Shown in pieces: positions 1-8,978 of a DNA stretch of 64,000 bases (its first letter is position 1; each line of letters begins with the position of its first letter). A model generated the notes under the pieces. The model was given only the letters and a program-made list of their open reading frames with translations. It ran no database searches and was not told the DNA's origin. The stretch is from Azoarcus sp. DD4 (GTDB lineage Bacteria; Pseudomonadota; Gammaproteobacteria; Burkholderiales; Rhodocyclaceae): NCBI RefSeq assembly GCF_006496635.1, contig NZ_CP022958.1, forward strand, positions 1,302,001 to 1,366,000, given 5' to 3'. The position numbers and the translations under genes are program-made.

Positions 1-915
1 GCGGTCATCCGCCAGCGCCTCTACTCCGACGTGGTGCTGATCCGTCAGGTTGCGGAGTACATCATCCATAGTGGCGGCAAGCGCTTGCGGCCGGCACTGG
101 TGTTGTTCTCTGCCGGCGCCATGGGTTACTCCGGGACACGTCACCACGAGCTTGCCGCCGTGGTCGAGTTCATCCACACCGCCACCCTGCTGCACGACGA
201 CGTGGTGGACGAATCGGAGCTGCGGCGTGGTAACAAGACGGCCAACGCCATGTTCGGCAACGCGGCCTCGGTGCTGGTTGGCGACTTCCTCTATTCGCGC
301 GCCTTCCAGATGATGGTCGGGGTCGACAACATGCGGGTGATGCAGATCCTCGCCGACGCGACCAACATCATTGCTGAAGGCGAGGTGTTGCAGTTGCTCA
401 ATTGCCACAATGCGGACGTCGAGGTCGAAGACTACCTGCGGGTGATCCGCTACAAGACGGCGAAGCTGTTCGAAGCGGCATCCCGCCTGGGCGCGGTGCT
501 CGGCGGTGCGGACGAGGCGCTCGAAAACAGCATGGCAGCTTTCGGCATGCACCTGGGTACGGCCTTTCAGCTGATCGACGACGTGCTTGACTACTCCGCC
601 GACGAGGCCGACACCGGCAAGCATCTCGGCGACGATCTGGCCGAGGGCAAGCCGACCCTTCCGCTGATCCACGTGATGCAGCACGGCACGCCCGAACAGG
701 CCGCGCTGGTGCGTGGTGCGATTGAGAGCGGCGGACGCGACGACTTTGCCGCAGTGCTGCAGGCCATCCAGCAGACCGATGCGCTGGAGGTGACGCGGCG
801 TCACGCCCGTGAGGAAGCAAACCGGGCAATTTCAGCTTTGTCGGGTCTGCCCCCTTCCATTTTCAAGGAATCGCTGCTACAATTATCGGACTTTGCAGTT
901 GAGAGAAATCACTGA
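1..915 (+). CDS. ispB: Octaprenyl/polyprenyl diphosphate synthase (5' truncated by window)
   Basis: Trans-type polyprenyl diphosphate synthase that elongates farnesyl diphosphate with isopentenyl diphosphate to make the ubiquinone side chain. The frame is open from base 1, so the true start lies upstream of the window; the visible part is about 304 residues. Both aspartate-rich motifs of the family are present: LLHDDVVDE early in the protein (FARM, DDxxD type) and LIDDVLDY further on (SARM). The GGKRLRP motif that binds the pyrophosphate is near the window edge. The stop is followed within 25 bases by tRNA-Pro. IspB is favoured over IspA because of the DDVVD form of the first motif and the usual beta-proteobacterial setting, but chain length cannot be read directly. 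Confidence 0.93.
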   Translation, partial: AVIRQRLYSDVVLIRQVAEYIIHSGGKRLRPALVLFSAGAMGYSGTRHHELAAVVEFIHTATLLHDDVVDESELRRGNKTANAMFGNAASVLVGDFLYSRAFQMMVGVDNMRVMQILADATNIIAEGEVLQLLNCHNADVEVEDYLRVIRYKTAKLFEAASRLGAVLGGADEALENSMAAFGMHLGTAFQLIDDVLDYSADEADTGKHLGDDLAEGKPTLPLIHVMQHGTPEQAALVRGAIESGGRDDFAAVLQAIQQTDALEVTRRHAREEANRAISALSGLPPSIFKESLLQLSDFAVERNH

Positions 916-939
916 TCTCTTTCATCGGAAAAGTCCAGT

Positions 940-1016
940 CGGGGAATAGCTCAGCCTGGTAGAGCACTGCGTTCGGGACGCAGGGGCCGGAGGTTCGAAT
1001 CCTCTTTCCCCGACCA
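940..1016 (+). tRNA. tRNA-Pro (anticodon CGG)
   Basis: A complete cloverleaf of 77 bases. The acceptor stem CGGGGAA (940-946) pairs with TTCCCCG (1006-1012), followed by discriminator A and an encoded CCA (1014-1016). The anticodon arm is CTGCG-TTCGGGA-CGCAG, giving anticodon CGG, and the T arm has the usual GGTTCGAATCC core. It sits just after ispB and before a strong terminator, so it may be cotranscribed with ispB. Confidence 0.97.
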
Positions 1017-1033
1017 CGAATTCCCGAATAAAC

Positions 1034-1073
1034 AAGGGGTCAAGGATAAAAATCCTTGGCCCCTTTGTTTTTT
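1034..1073 (+). terminator. Rho-independent terminator after tRNA-Pro
   Basis: A 14-bp stem (1034-1047 with 1052-1065, one G-T wobble) with a 4-base loop is followed by TTGTTTTTT. It closes the ispB/tRNA-Pro unit and isolates the LysR gene downstream. Confidence 0.85.
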
Positions 1074-1121
1074 CCGACGCTCCGGCTAGCCTTGGGCTTT
1101 CCGCTCAGCCAGCCTGCATTC

Positions 1122-2057
1122 ATGACCGTGCGCCCCGACGTCCGTTTCCCTTCGATCGAAGGCCTGCGTGCTTTCGATGCAGCGGCGCGGCTGGGAACCT
1201 TCGAGCGCGCGGCCGACGAATTGAGCATCACTGCCAGTGCGGTAAGCAAGCGGGTGGCGACCGTCGAGGAACTGGTCGGTGCGCTGCTCTTCAGCCGCAG
1301 CGGCAAGTCGCTCACCCTTACTGCCGCAGGCAAGGAATACCTGGAGCAGGTGCGGGCCGCGCTGGCGCTGCTGGCGGCGATGCCGCTTCATCACCGTGCG
1401 GTGCAGCGCATGACCCGCCTCCGCGTGTGCGCGCCGCCGACCTTCGCCCGCCAGATCCTGGTGCCGGCGCTGGACGATTTCACCGCCGTCTATCCCGACG
1501 TGGAGCTCGAGATCGTGCTCAGCGTCCCCTATCTGGATGCCGCCTCGGCCGACGTCGATGTCGAGATTCGTCACGGCGACACCGGGGCGCACGGCGGCGA
1601 TGTGCTGATGACCGACGTTGCTTTGCCGATGGCCGCGCCGGCGGTGGTGGCGCGCGCCGGTGGTTTGTCACGCCCGGTGGATTTGCAGCGTACGCGGCTG
1701 CTGCGCACACCGCTCGAATCCTGGGTGCCGTGGTTTAGGGTGGCCGGGCTGGACTGGCCCGAGCCGGCGCAGGGGCCGCGGCTGGTCGATCTCGGGCTGC
1801 TGCTCGAGGCGGCGGCCTGCGGTCAGGGGGTGGCACTGGGGCGGCCCAGTCTGGCGCGGCAATGGCTGAAAAGTGGTGCCCTGCAGGCCTTGTTCGACCT
1901 GGCCGTGCCGACCCGGACGCAGTACTACCTGGCCGCTCCGTTGCCCCATGTCAGCGGTTGCGGTCTCGCCGTGCGAACCGGCTTCGAAACCTGGTTGCGC
2001 GACATCTGCGCAAAAGTCCAACGCGAGTCGGCGGAACTTGTTTCGCGTCAGACCTGA
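1122..2057 (+). CDS. LysR-family transcriptional regulator (GcvA-like)
   Basis: DNA-binding regulator of the LysR family, 311 residues, the normal length. The N-terminal winged helix-turn-helix covers roughly residues 8-65, with the family pattern of small residues around AFDAAARLGTFERAADEL followed by SAVSKRVATVEE; the C-terminal effector-binding domain begins near residue 90 (LRVCAPPTFARQILVPAL). The frame is open further upstream to 1056, but that stretch lies inside the tRNA terminator, so the ATG at 1122 is preferred. The next gene, 74 bases downstream on the same strand, is an FMN alpha-hydroxyacid dehydrogenase, which is a plausible target. The effector is unknown. Confidence 0.88.
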   Translation: MTVRPDVRFPSIEGLRAFDAAARLGTFERAADELSITASAVSKRVATVEELVGALLFSRSGKSLTLTAAGKEYLEQVRAALALLAAMPLHHRAVQRMTRLRVCAPPTFARQILVPALDDFTAVYPDVELEIVLSVPYLDAASADVDVEIRHGDTGAHGGDVLMTDVALPMAAPAVVARAGGLSRPVDLQRTRLLRTPLESWVPWFRVAGLDWPEPAQGPRLVDLGLLLEAAACGQGVALGRPSLARQWLKSGALQALFDLAVPTRTQYYLAAPLPHVSGCGLAVRTGFETWLRDICAKVQRESAELVSRQT

Positions 2058-2131
2058 AGAATATTCCGCGCTCGCCCGGGCGGACATCGCGAATATGGCG
2101 GTTTCCAGCAATCGCAAGAGGAACGCCGCTC

Positions 2132-3283
2132 ATGCCCGTCATTACCTGCATCGAGGATCTCCGCCGCCTGGCCGTCAAGCGCGTGCCGCGGATGTTCTAT
2201 GATTACGCCGACTCCGGCTCGTGGACCGAGGGTACCTACCGTGCCAACGAGGCGGATTTCCAAGCCATCAAGCTGCGCCAGCGCGTGGCGGTGAACATGG
2301 AGGGGCGCAGCCTGCGGACAAGTATGGCGGGGCAGGCGGTGGCGATGCCGGTGGCGATCGCGCCGACCGGACTGACCGGCATGCAGCACGCCGACGGCGA
2401 GATCCTGGCCGCGCGCGCGGCGGAGAAGTTCGGGGTGCCCTTCACCCTATCGACCATGAGCATCTGCTCGATCGAGGATGTCGCCGCGCACACCAAGGCG
2501 CCGTTCTGGTTCCAGGTTTACGTGATGCGGGATCGCGACTTCGTCGAACGCCTCATCGATCGCGCCAAGGCGGCCAACTGTTCGGCGCTGATGCTGACGC
2601 TGGACCTGCAGATCCTCGGCCAGCGCCACAAGGACCTGAAGAACGGCTTGTCGGCGCCACCCAAGCCGACGCTGGCCAATCTGATCAATCTTGCGACCAA
2701 GCCGCGCTGGTGCATGGGAATGCTCGGTACCAAGCGACGCAGCTTCGGCAATATCGTCGGCCATGCGAAGGGCGTCGGCGACATGTCGTCGCTCGCCAGC
2801 TGGACGGCCGAGCAGTTCGATCCGGCGCTCAGTTGGGCGGATGTCGAGTGGATCAAGAAGCGCTGGGGCGGCAAGCTTATCATCAAGGGCATCATGGATG
2901 AGGAGGACGCCCGCCTCGCGGCCGACAGCGGAGCCGACGCGCTGGTCGTTTCCAACCACGGCGGTCGCCAGCTCGACGGCGCGCCGTCCTCCATTCATGC
3001 GTTGCCGGCTATTGCCGATGCCGTCGGCAAGTCGATCGAGGTGTGGATGGACGGTGGCATCCGCAGCGGACAGGATGTACTCAAGGCGGTCGCGCTCGGG
3101 GCGCGGGGCACGCTGATCGGGCGCTCCTTCCTGTATGGCCTCGGCGCGATGGGCGAGGCTGGAGTGACCAAGTGCCTGGAGCTCATCGCGAAGGAACTCG
3201 ACCTGACGATGGCGTTTTGCGGGCATACCGACATCCGCCAGGTGGATCGCAACATCCTGCTGCCGGCGACGTTGCCGCGCTGA
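2132..3283 (+). CDS. lldD: FMN-dependent alpha-hydroxyacid dehydrogenase (L-lactate dehydrogenase type)
   Basis: TIM-barrel flavoenzyme that oxidises an L-2-hydroxyacid, most likely L-lactate, to the 2-oxoacid and passes electrons to the respiratory chain. The protein has 383 residues, the usual length. The family signature SNHGGRQLDG is present with the catalytic histidine at residue 276 and the substrate-binding arginine next to it; the FMN phosphate-binding stretch DGGIRSGQDVLKAVALGA follows. The N-terminal segment DLRRLAVKRVPRMFYDYADS is typical of LldD and related mandelate or glycolate oxidases. The open frame reaches into the LysR gene, but the start at 2132 aligns with the family. Substrate preference cannot be fixed from sequence alone. 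Confidence 0.9.
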   Translation: MPVITCIEDLRRLAVKRVPRMFYDYADSGSWTEGTYRANEADFQAIKLRQRVAVNMEGRSLRTSMAGQAVAMPVAIAPTGLTGMQHADGEILAARAAEKFGVPFTLSTMSICSIEDVAAHTKAPFWFQVYVMRDRDFVERLIDRAKAANCSALMLTLDLQILGQRHKDLKNGLSAPPKPTLANLINLATKPRWCMGMLGTKRRSFGNIVGHAKGVGDMSSLASWTAEQFDPALSWADVEWIKKRWGGKLIIKGIMDEEDARLAADSGADALVVSNHGGRQLDGAPSSIHALPAIADAVGKSIEVWMDGGIRSGQDVLKAVALGARGTLIGRSFLYGLGAMGEAGVTKCLELIAKELDLTMAFCGHTDIRQVDRNILLPATLPR

Positions 3284-3290
3284 AATGAAA

Positions 3291-3315
3291 AAGGGCGCCG
3301 CGGTTGGGCGCCCTT
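3291..3315. terminator. Bidirectional terminator between lldD and bamD
   Basis: A perfect 9-bp stem AAGGGCGCC/GGCGCCCTT with a 7-base loop. On the minus strand it is followed by TTTCATTT, so it serves bamD well; on the plus strand only TT and CTGCT follow, so it is weaker for lldD. Confidence 0.75.
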
Positions 3316-3340
3316 CTGCTCGCGGCCTGTTGCTCGGGTA

Positions 3341-4150
3341 TTACCAGAGCTGCCACCACGGCCGGGTATCCGGCGGGCCGCCCGAGTAGTAGATGCTGTT
3401 CGGGAAGTTCTTCTCCAGCACGCGCTCCGCGTCGCTCTGCAGGTCTTTCATGCCGAGTGCCTCGTAGCTCTTGACCATCAGGTAGAGCGCCTCCTCGTTG
3501 GCGGGCGCGCGCGGATAGCTGGTCACCGCAGCCTGGGCACGATTGGCCGCTGCGATGTAGGCGCCGCGCCGGTAGTAGTAGCGCGCCACGTGCACTTCAT
3601 GGGATGCGAGGGAATTGACGAGGTACTGCATGCGCTGGCGGGAGTCTTCGGCGTAGCGGCTTTCCGGGAATCGGGTCACCAGCTCGCGGAAGGTTTCGAA
3701 GGCCTCGCGGGCACCTTTAGGGTCGCGTTCGGAGAGATCCTGGTTTGAAAGACCGGCGAGCAGGCCGAGATCTTCGTTGAAATTGACCAGGCCCTTCAGG
3801 TAGTAGACGTAATCGACGTTCGGATGATTGGGGTGCAGCTTGATGAAGCGATCGGCGGCGGCGAGCGCGAGCGCCGGCTCGTTCGACTTGTAGTAGGCGT
3901 AGGCGACCTCGATTTGCGCCTGCTGCGCGAAGCGGCCATAGGGGTAGCGGGCCTCGAGCTTTTCGAACATCTTGATCGCGCGGTCGTAGCCGCCTTCGGT
4001 CATGGATGCCTTCGCCTCGGAATAGAGCTTCTGGGCATTCCAGCCGGTGGTTTCGTCGATCTCGTCGGGCAGGGAGCTGCATGCGCCGAGCAGCAGGGCG
4101 CCTACCAGCGCGACATTTCCCGCTAAACTTCCGAGGGTGAACCTGGCCAT
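3341..4150 (-). CDS. bamD: Outer membrane assembly lipoprotein BamD
   Basis: Essential lipoprotein of the BAM complex that inserts beta-barrel proteins into the outer membrane. The protein has a lipoprotein signal peptide with lipobox LLGAC (Cys24 from this start) and about five TPR-like helical repeats, including the YPYGRFAQQAQIEVAYAYYK repeat typical of BamD/ComL. Length (269 residues) is normal. An in-frame GTG nine bases upstream (4159) is an alternative start; the ATG is chosen because it gives a compact signal peptide. A perfect TATAAT lies about 30 bases upstream on the minus strand. It is divergent from rluD, a common arrangement in beta- and gammaproteobacteria. Confidence 0.95.
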   Translation of the reverse strand: MARFTLGSLAGNVALVGALLLGACSSLPDEIDETTGWNAQKLYSEAKASMTEGGYDRAIKMFEKLEARYPYGRFAQQAQIEVAYAYYKSNEPALALAAADRFIKLHPNHPNVDYVYYLKGLVNFNEDLGLLAGLSNQDLSERDPKGAREAFETFRELVTRFPESRYAEDSRQRMQYLVNSLASHEVHVARYYYRRGAYIAAANRAQAAVTSYPRAPANEEALYLMVKSYEALGMKDLQSDAERVLEKNFPNSIYYSGGPPDTRPWWQLW

Positions 4151-4179
4151 CGATAACACTCGCGTGAATGAACCCGACG

Positions 4180-4185
4180 ATTATA
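4180..4185 (-). promoter_or_regulatory. -10 element (TATAAT) for bamD
   Basis: On the minus strand the sequence reads GGCTATAATCG, a perfect sigma-70 -10 hexamer about 30 bases before the bamD start codon. No good -35 hexamer is seen at 17 bases. Confidence 0.55.
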
Positions 4186-4223
4186 GCCTAGCCGACCCGC
4201 TGGACCCGCCTGGCGAAGCGACG

Positions 4224-5144
4224 ATGGCTACAACGCTGCACATCCCTTTCGAACTCGCCGGCCTGCGTCTCGACCAAGCGCTGGCGCGGCTGTATCCGGA
4301 GCACTCCCGCAGCCGCCTGCAATCGTGGCTGAAGGAAGGTCGAATCCGTGTCGATGGCGCCTCACCCGATTCGAAGCACAAGGTCCATGGCGGCGAATTG
4401 CTGGCGGTGGACGCGGCACCGCTGCCTGACGAGGTCGCGTGCGCAGCGGAGCCTATTCCCTTGTCCGTCGTCTTCGAGGACGACACCATCCTGGTGCTCG
4501 ACAAACCGGCGGGATTGGTGGTCCATCCCGGCAGCGGCAACTGGAGCGGTACCCTGCTCAACGCCTTGCTCCATCATGTGCCGGCACTTGCCGGCGTGCC
4601 GCGGGCTGGTATCGTGCATAGGCTCGACAAGGACACCAGCGGTCTGATGGTGGTGGCCAAGACCCTGGAAGCGCAGACCGACCTGATCCGCCAGTTGCAG
4701 GCACGTACGGTCAAGCGCCATTACTTTGCGCTGGTGCACGGCGAGGTGGCGGGAGCGGGCGAGGTCGATGCGCCTATCGACCGTCATCCGGTGCAGCGCA
4801 CTCGCATGGCCGTTGTGCCCAGTGGGCGTCCGGCCCTGACACGTTATCTGGTACGTGAACGCCTCGGGGTGGCGACGCTTGTGGAGTGCCGCCTGCAGAC
4901 CGGGCGGACCCACCAGATACGGGTGCATATGGCGCACATCGGCCATCCGCTGGTGGGCGATCCGGTTTATGGCCTGCGCCGCAGCAAGGATGTGCGTCTC
5001 GAGGCTTTTCCAAGGCAGGCGCTGCATGCGTTTCGTCTCGGGCTGGTTCATCCTGCCACGGGGGCCGACATGGCCTGGTCGGTGCCGCTGCCGGCCGACT
5101 TAGTCGCGCTGCTGACCGCTCTCGGAGGCAATCCCGAACCATGA
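4224..5144 (+). CDS. rluD: 23S rRNA pseudouridine synthase RluD
   Basis: Pseudouridine synthase that modifies helix 69 of 23S rRNA (positions 1911, 1915 and 1917 in E. coli numbering). The order is an N-terminal S4-like RNA-binding domain (LRLDQALARLYPEHSRSRLQ) and the RluA/RluD catalytic domain with the signature HRLDKDTSGLMVVAKT, in which the aspartate after RL is catalytic. The C-terminal QTGRTHQIRVHM motif is intact. Length from this ATG is 306 residues, close to the family. The frame is open upstream and an in-frame GTG at 4164 would add a 20-residue acidic extension; neither start has a clear ribosome-binding site. The stop overlaps the start of pgeF. Confidence 0.93.
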   Translation: MATTLHIPFELAGLRLDQALARLYPEHSRSRLQSWLKEGRIRVDGASPDSKHKVHGGELLAVDAAPLPDEVACAAEPIPLSVVFEDDTILVLDKPAGLVVHPGSGNWSGTLLNALLHHVPALAGVPRAGIVHRLDKDTSGLMVVAKTLEAQTDLIRQLQARTVKRHYFALVHGEVAGAGEVDAPIDRHPVQRTRMAVVPSGRPALTRYLVRERLGVATLVECRLQTGRTHQIRVHMAHIGHPLVGDPVYGLRRSKDVRLEAFPRQALHAFRLGLVHPATGADMAWSVPLPADLVALLTALGGNPEP

Positions 5145-5905
5145 ATCCATCTGTCCGCTCTGCACCGGAACCCACGGTGATCGTTCCCGACTGGCCTGCG
5201 CCGGCCAATGTGCGCGCGCTGGTGACGACTCGTGCCGGGGGCATCAGCGTTGCGCCCTACTGCAGTTTCAACCTGGCGACTCATGTCGGCGATGCGGCAG
5301 AGGCCGTTGCCGAGAACCGCACCCGTTTGCGCAGGATATTGCCTGCCGAGCCGCGCTGGCTGGAGCAGGTGCATGGCGTCACCGTGGCCGATGCCGATTG
5401 GCCAGCGGTTGTACCGCAGGCGGATGCGGCCGTGGCGCGCGAGGTCGATGTGGTGTGCGCGGTCCTGACGGCCGACTGTCTGCCGGTGCTGTTTTGCGAC
5501 GATACCGGCAGCGTGGTGGGCGCTGCCCATGCCGGCTGGCGCGGGCTGGCGGCAGGGGTGCTGGAGGCGACGGTTGCGCGCATGGGCGTATCGCCGGCGT
5601 CCCTGCTTGCCTGGCTGGGACCGGCCATCGGGCCGGCTGCTTTCGAAATCGGCGGCGAGGTGCGCGAGGCATTCTTGCGAATCGATCCAGGGGCCGACAT
5701 CGCCTTTGTTTCTGCTGCCGCACCGGGCAAGTGGATGGCTGATCTTTTCGTACTGGCAAGGCGGCGGTTGATGCGGGCCGGTGTTGCCCGGGTCTACGGC
5801 GGCGGGCTATGTACCTATGCCGATGCGACGTCCTTCTATTCCTACCGTCGGGATGGCGTCACCGGGCGATTTGCCTCCCTGGTCTGGCGCGACGCGGCGT
5901 CGTGA
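5141..5905 (+). CDS. pgeF: Peptidoglycan editing factor / multicopper polyphenol oxidase family (YfiH)
   Basis: PgeF/YfiH family protein, 254 residues, implicated in removing wrongly incorporated L-Ser from peptidoglycan precursors; older annotation calls it a laccase. The conserved metal-site motifs are visible: LTADCLPVLF with the cysteine, AAHAGWRG with the histidine, and a C-terminal YGGGLCTYAD...FYSYRRDG. The ATG overlaps the rluD stop (ATGA), and a GGAGG (5125-5129) precedes it inside rluD, so translation is probably coupled. rluD-pgeF adjacency is standard in proteobacteria. Confidence 0.93.
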   Translation: MNPSVRSAPEPTVIVPDWPAPANVRALVTTRAGGISVAPYCSFNLATHVGDAAEAVAENRTRLRRILPAEPRWLEQVHGVTVADADWPAVVPQADAAVAREVDVVCAVLTADCLPVLFCDDTGSVVGAAHAGWRGLAAGVLEATVARMGVSPASLLAWLGPAIGPAAFEIGGEVREAFLRIDPGADIAFVSAAAPGKWMADLFVLARRRLMRAGVARVYGGGLCTYADATSFYSYRRDGVTGRFASLVWRDAAS

Positions 5906-5942
5906 CCGGCGCCGCGTTCGCTCTACCACAAGCGCATGAACG

Positions 5943-6164
5943 CTATTGATCCCGCCCGGAATCGGCTCTATCGTTGAGGCTCTCGTCGGTCAGCTGCGCC
6001 GCTTCACGACGGCGCCGGCGGGCCCGTGAGCCGAACAGCCAGAGAAACAGTGCAAGCGGGGCGAGACCATAGAATACGAAGGTCAGCACGCCGCCGACGA
6101 CGGTGTCGTCCGACACCGCGGCGAGCAGGGCAACATAGAGCCAGGCAATCGCGACCAGATACAT
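5943..6164 (-). CDS. Small membrane protein of unknown function
   Basis: A 73-residue protein with two hydrophobic segments (about residues 1-23 and 27-46), ending in an arginine-rich cluster RARRRRRE and a polar acidic tail. The positive cluster after the second helix predicts a cytoplasmic tail. No family is recognised. It stands alone between pgeF and phaC on the opposite strand. Hydrophobic pattern and coding-like third positions support a real gene, but function is unknown. Confidence 0.6.
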   Translation of the reverse strand: MYLVAIAWLYVALLAAVSDDTVVGGVLTFVFYGLAPLALFLWLFGSRARRRRREAAQLTDESLNDRADSGRDQ

Positions 6165-6280
6165 GGGTCGATTCTACCTTTTGGGTCGGGTGGAGCGCAT
6201 TGCCGGCCCGCGTGAAAATCAGATCATCAAGCTTGCGTACGGCGCTGCCGTCGCTGCGATCCAAGCCTTAGGAGGGGCTG

Positions 6281-8023
6281 ATGTCCAATTCGAACGAGGG
6301 GAGACCGACTGCTGCGATGCAGGCGATGCTTCTCGCCGGCCAGGCGATGGCGCAGAGTTTTTTCGAGAACATTGCCAAGCAGCATGTCGCCATCCAGGAT
6401 TCCAGCGGTGCTGCCGCGCCCGGTATTCCCATGCCGGAGGCCGAGATCTTTTCGCGCCTGCAGCAGGCCTACGCCGAAAAGCACCTGACGCTGTGGTCCT
6501 CGATGCTCGAACGCAAGCCGGGTGAGCAGGGTATCCCTGTCGCGCAGCCGGAACCGGGCGACCGCCGCTTCAGTTCCCCCGAGTGGATGAGCAGTCCGGT
6601 GTTCGATTACATGCGTCAGGCCTACCTGCTCAACGCCGGGTTCCTGAAGGAAGTCGCGGGAGCCCTGCCGATTGCCGACGGACGGGCGAAGTCGCGCATC
6701 CAGTTCCTGACGCGGCAGTACATTGACGCGCTGGCCCCGACCAATTTCGCCGCCACCAACCCGGAGTTCATCAAGACCGCCATCGACACCAAGGGCGAGA
6801 GCATCACGAATGGCATCAAGAACCTGATTGCCGATCTCGAGAAGGGGCGGATCTCGATGACCGACGATGCCGCCTTCGAGGTGGGGCGCAATCTGGCGGT
6901 TTCGCCTGGCGCGGTGATCTTCGAAAACGAACTGATGCAGCTCATCCAGTACGCGCCGTTAACCGACAAGGTGGCGCAGGCGCCGCTGCTGATCGTGCCG
7001 CCCTGCATCAACAAGTTCTACATCATGGACCTCCAGCCGGAGAATTCCCTGGTGCGCTTCGTCGTCGAGCAGGGTTACACCGTCTTCCTGGTGTCGTGGA
7101 AGAACGTCCGCCCCGACGAAGGTCGCTACACCTGGGACGACTACCTCGACAAGGGGCCATTGGCAGCGCTGGAGGTGGTGCGTTCCGTTACCCGCGTCAA
7201 GAAGCCCAACGTGCTGGGCTTTTGCGTTGGCGGCACCATCCTGGCTTCGGCACTTGCGGTTGCGCGGGCGCGCGGCGAGGATCCGGTGGCCAGCCTTACT
7301 CTGATGACGACCTTGCTCGATTTTGCCGATTCCGGGGAGCTCGGCTGCCTTGTGGATGAGGCCAGCGTGACCGCGCGCGAGGCCGCTATCGGCAAGGGGG
7401 GCGTGCTGCCCGGCCAGGAACTCGCAAACGTGTTCTCGTCGCTGCGCGCGAACGATCTCGTGTGGCAGTATGTGGTCGGCAACTACCTCAAGGGGCAGAA
7501 GCCGCAGGCTTTCGATCTGCTCTACTGGAACTCGGATTCGACCAATCTGCCCGGCCCTTTCCTGACGTGGTATCTCCGTAACATGTACCTGGAGAATAAT
7601 CTGCGGGTTCCGGGCAAGCTGAAGATGCTCGGCCAGAAGGTCGATCTGGGCAAGATTAACGCGCCGGCCTATCTCATGGCCGCTCGCGAGGACCACATCG
7701 TGCCGTGGAACAGCGCTTACCGGGCGCGCAACCTGTTGGGCGGCGAAACGACCTTCGTGCTGGGCGCAAGCGGCCATATTGCCGGGGCGATCAATCCGGC
7801 TTCGAAGAATCGCCGCAGCTATTGGGTTGCGGAGGCCAAGCCTGCCGATCCGGAAGAGTGGCTGGAGCAGACTGCCGAACACAAGGGCAGCTGGTGGCTG
7901 CACTGGATCAAATGGCTCGCGCAGTACGGCGGCAAGCAGGTGGCTGCGCGCGGTCGGCTGGGTAGTGCCAAGTACGAGCCCATCGAGCCGGCCCCGGGCC
8001 GCTACGTCAAGGAGAAGGCCTGA
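6281..8023 (+). CDS. phaC: Class I poly(3-hydroxyalkanoate) synthase
   Basis: Polymerises (R)-3-hydroxyacyl-CoA, chiefly 3-hydroxybutyryl-CoA, into PHA at the granule surface. The 580-residue length fits class I enzymes that act without PhaE or PhaR-type subunits. The alpha/beta hydrolase lipase-like box is GFCVGG with nucleophile Cys315; the later AREDHIVPW contains the catalytic aspartate and GASGHIAG the catalytic histidine. The N-terminal region (about 1-100) is the variable granule-associated part. GGAGG lies 5-9 bases before the ATG. It heads the cluster phaC-phaB-phaB-phaR; no thiolase gene (phaA) is in the window. Confidence 0.96.
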   Translation: MSNSNEGRPTAAMQAMLLAGQAMAQSFFENIAKQHVAIQDSSGAAAPGIPMPEAEIFSRLQQAYAEKHLTLWSSMLERKPGEQGIPVAQPEPGDRRFSSPEWMSSPVFDYMRQAYLLNAGFLKEVAGALPIADGRAKSRIQFLTRQYIDALAPTNFAATNPEFIKTAIDTKGESITNGIKNLIADLEKGRISMTDDAAFEVGRNLAVSPGAVIFENELMQLIQYAPLTDKVAQAPLLIVPPCINKFYIMDLQPENSLVRFVVEQGYTVFLVSWKNVRPDEGRYTWDDYLDKGPLAALEVVRSVTRVKKPNVLGFCVGGTILASALAVARARGEDPVASLTLMTTLLDFADSGELGCLVDEASVTAREAAIGKGGVLPGQELANVFSSLRANDLVWQYVVGNYLKGQKPQAFDLLYWNSDSTNLPGPFLTWYLRNMYLENNLRVPGKLKMLGQKVDLGKINAPAYLMAAREDHIVPWNSAYRARNLLGGETTFVLGASGHIAGAINPASKNRRSYWVAEAKPADPEEWLEQTAEHKGSWWLHWIKWLAQYGGKQVAARGRLGSAKYEPIEPAPGRYVKEKA

Positions 8024-8133
8024 TCCAGGCCTGCCTGACAACACAACAATCGGTCGACTGATGGCGAAGGGGAGGGCGCCGCCAGTCGAGCTTGCTACCC
8101 CCCCGAGACACACAATGGGAGAGGAGATAAACC

Positions 8134-8874
8134 ATGTCTCGAGTTGCACTGGTAACGGGCGGTATGGGTGGCCTGGGTGAAGCGATCTGCATCAAGCTCG
8201 CCGCGCTGGGTTACAGGGTGGTCACGACGCATTCGCCCGGCAACAGCAAGGCGGCAGAATGGCTGCAGACGATGAACAACATGGGTTACGGCTTCAAGGG
8301 CTACGCCTGCGACGTGTCTGATTTCGACTCGTGCAAGGCCTGCGTCGATGAGGTGACCAAGGATGTCGGTCCGGTCGACGTGCTGGTGAATAATGCCGGC
8401 ATCACCCGCGACATGACCTTCAAGAAAATGACCAAGGCCGACTGGGATGCGGTGATCAGCACTAACCTTGACTCGGTCTTCAACATGACCAAACAGGTCA
8501 TGGACGGTATGGTCGAGCGCAAGTGGGGCCGAGTCATCAACGTATCGTCGGTCAATGGCCAGAAGGGCGCCTTCGGTCAGACCAACTATTCAGCGGCCAA
8601 GGCTGGCATGCACGGCTTCACCAAGGCGCTTGCGCTCGAGGTGGCCCGCAGTGGCGTGACGGTGAACACCATCTCGCCGGGCTACATCGGCACCAAGATG
8701 GTGATGGCGATCCCGCAGGAGATCCTGGACTCCAAGATCCTGCCGCAGATCCCGGTTGCGCGCCTGGGCAAGCCAGAGGAGATCGCGGGTCTGGTGGCCT
8801 ATCTTTCGTCGGACGAGGCGGCGTTCGTTACGGGCGCCAACATCTCGATCAACGGCGGCCAGCACATGTTCTGA
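8134..8874 (+). CDS. phaB: Acetoacetyl-CoA reductase (first copy)
   Basis: NADPH-dependent short-chain dehydrogenase/reductase that converts acetoacetyl-CoA to (R)-3-hydroxybutyryl-CoA, the monomer for PhaC. It has 246 residues. The nucleotide-binding motif is TGGMGGLG (residues 8-15), the structural NNAG is at 86-89, and the catalytic residues are Ser139, Tyr152 and Lys156 (YSAAK). The C terminus SINGGQHMF is typical of PhaB. A strong ribosome-binding site GGAGAGGAGA precedes the ATG. It is followed by its own terminator, so this copy and the next are transcribed at least partly separately. Confidence 0.94.
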   Translation: MSRVALVTGGMGGLGEAICIKLAALGYRVVTTHSPGNSKAAEWLQTMNNMGYGFKGYACDVSDFDSCKACVDEVTKDVGPVDVLVNNAGITRDMTFKKMTKADWDAVISTNLDSVFNMTKQVMDGMVERKWGRVINVSSVNGQKGAFGQTNYSAAKAGMHGFTKALALEVARSGVTVNTISPGYIGTKMVMAIPQEILDSKILPQIPVARLGKPEEIAGLVAYLSSDEAAFVTGANISINGGQHMF

Positions 8875-8899
8875 CCGCCTTCGGCCTGACGGTGCACCA

Positions 8900-8931
8900 G
8901 GCGGCGTTTCCGCAAGGAACGCCGCCTTTTT
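8900..8931 (+). terminator. Terminator after first phaB
   Basis: Perfect 9-bp stem GGCGGCGTT/AACGCCGCC (8900-8908 with 8918-8926) followed by TTTTT. Confidence 0.85.
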
Positions 8932-8972
8932 GCTGGGCTATTGCGTTGCAACATCCTGACACGATTACTGTT

Positions 8973-8978
8973 TATAAT
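8973..8978 (+). promoter_or_regulatory. -10 element (TATAAT) upstream of second phaB
   Basis: A perfect TATAAT about 100 bases before the second phaB start, just after the terminator of the first copy. No convincing -35 hexamer is seen at the right spacing, so an activator may be needed. Confidence 0.45.
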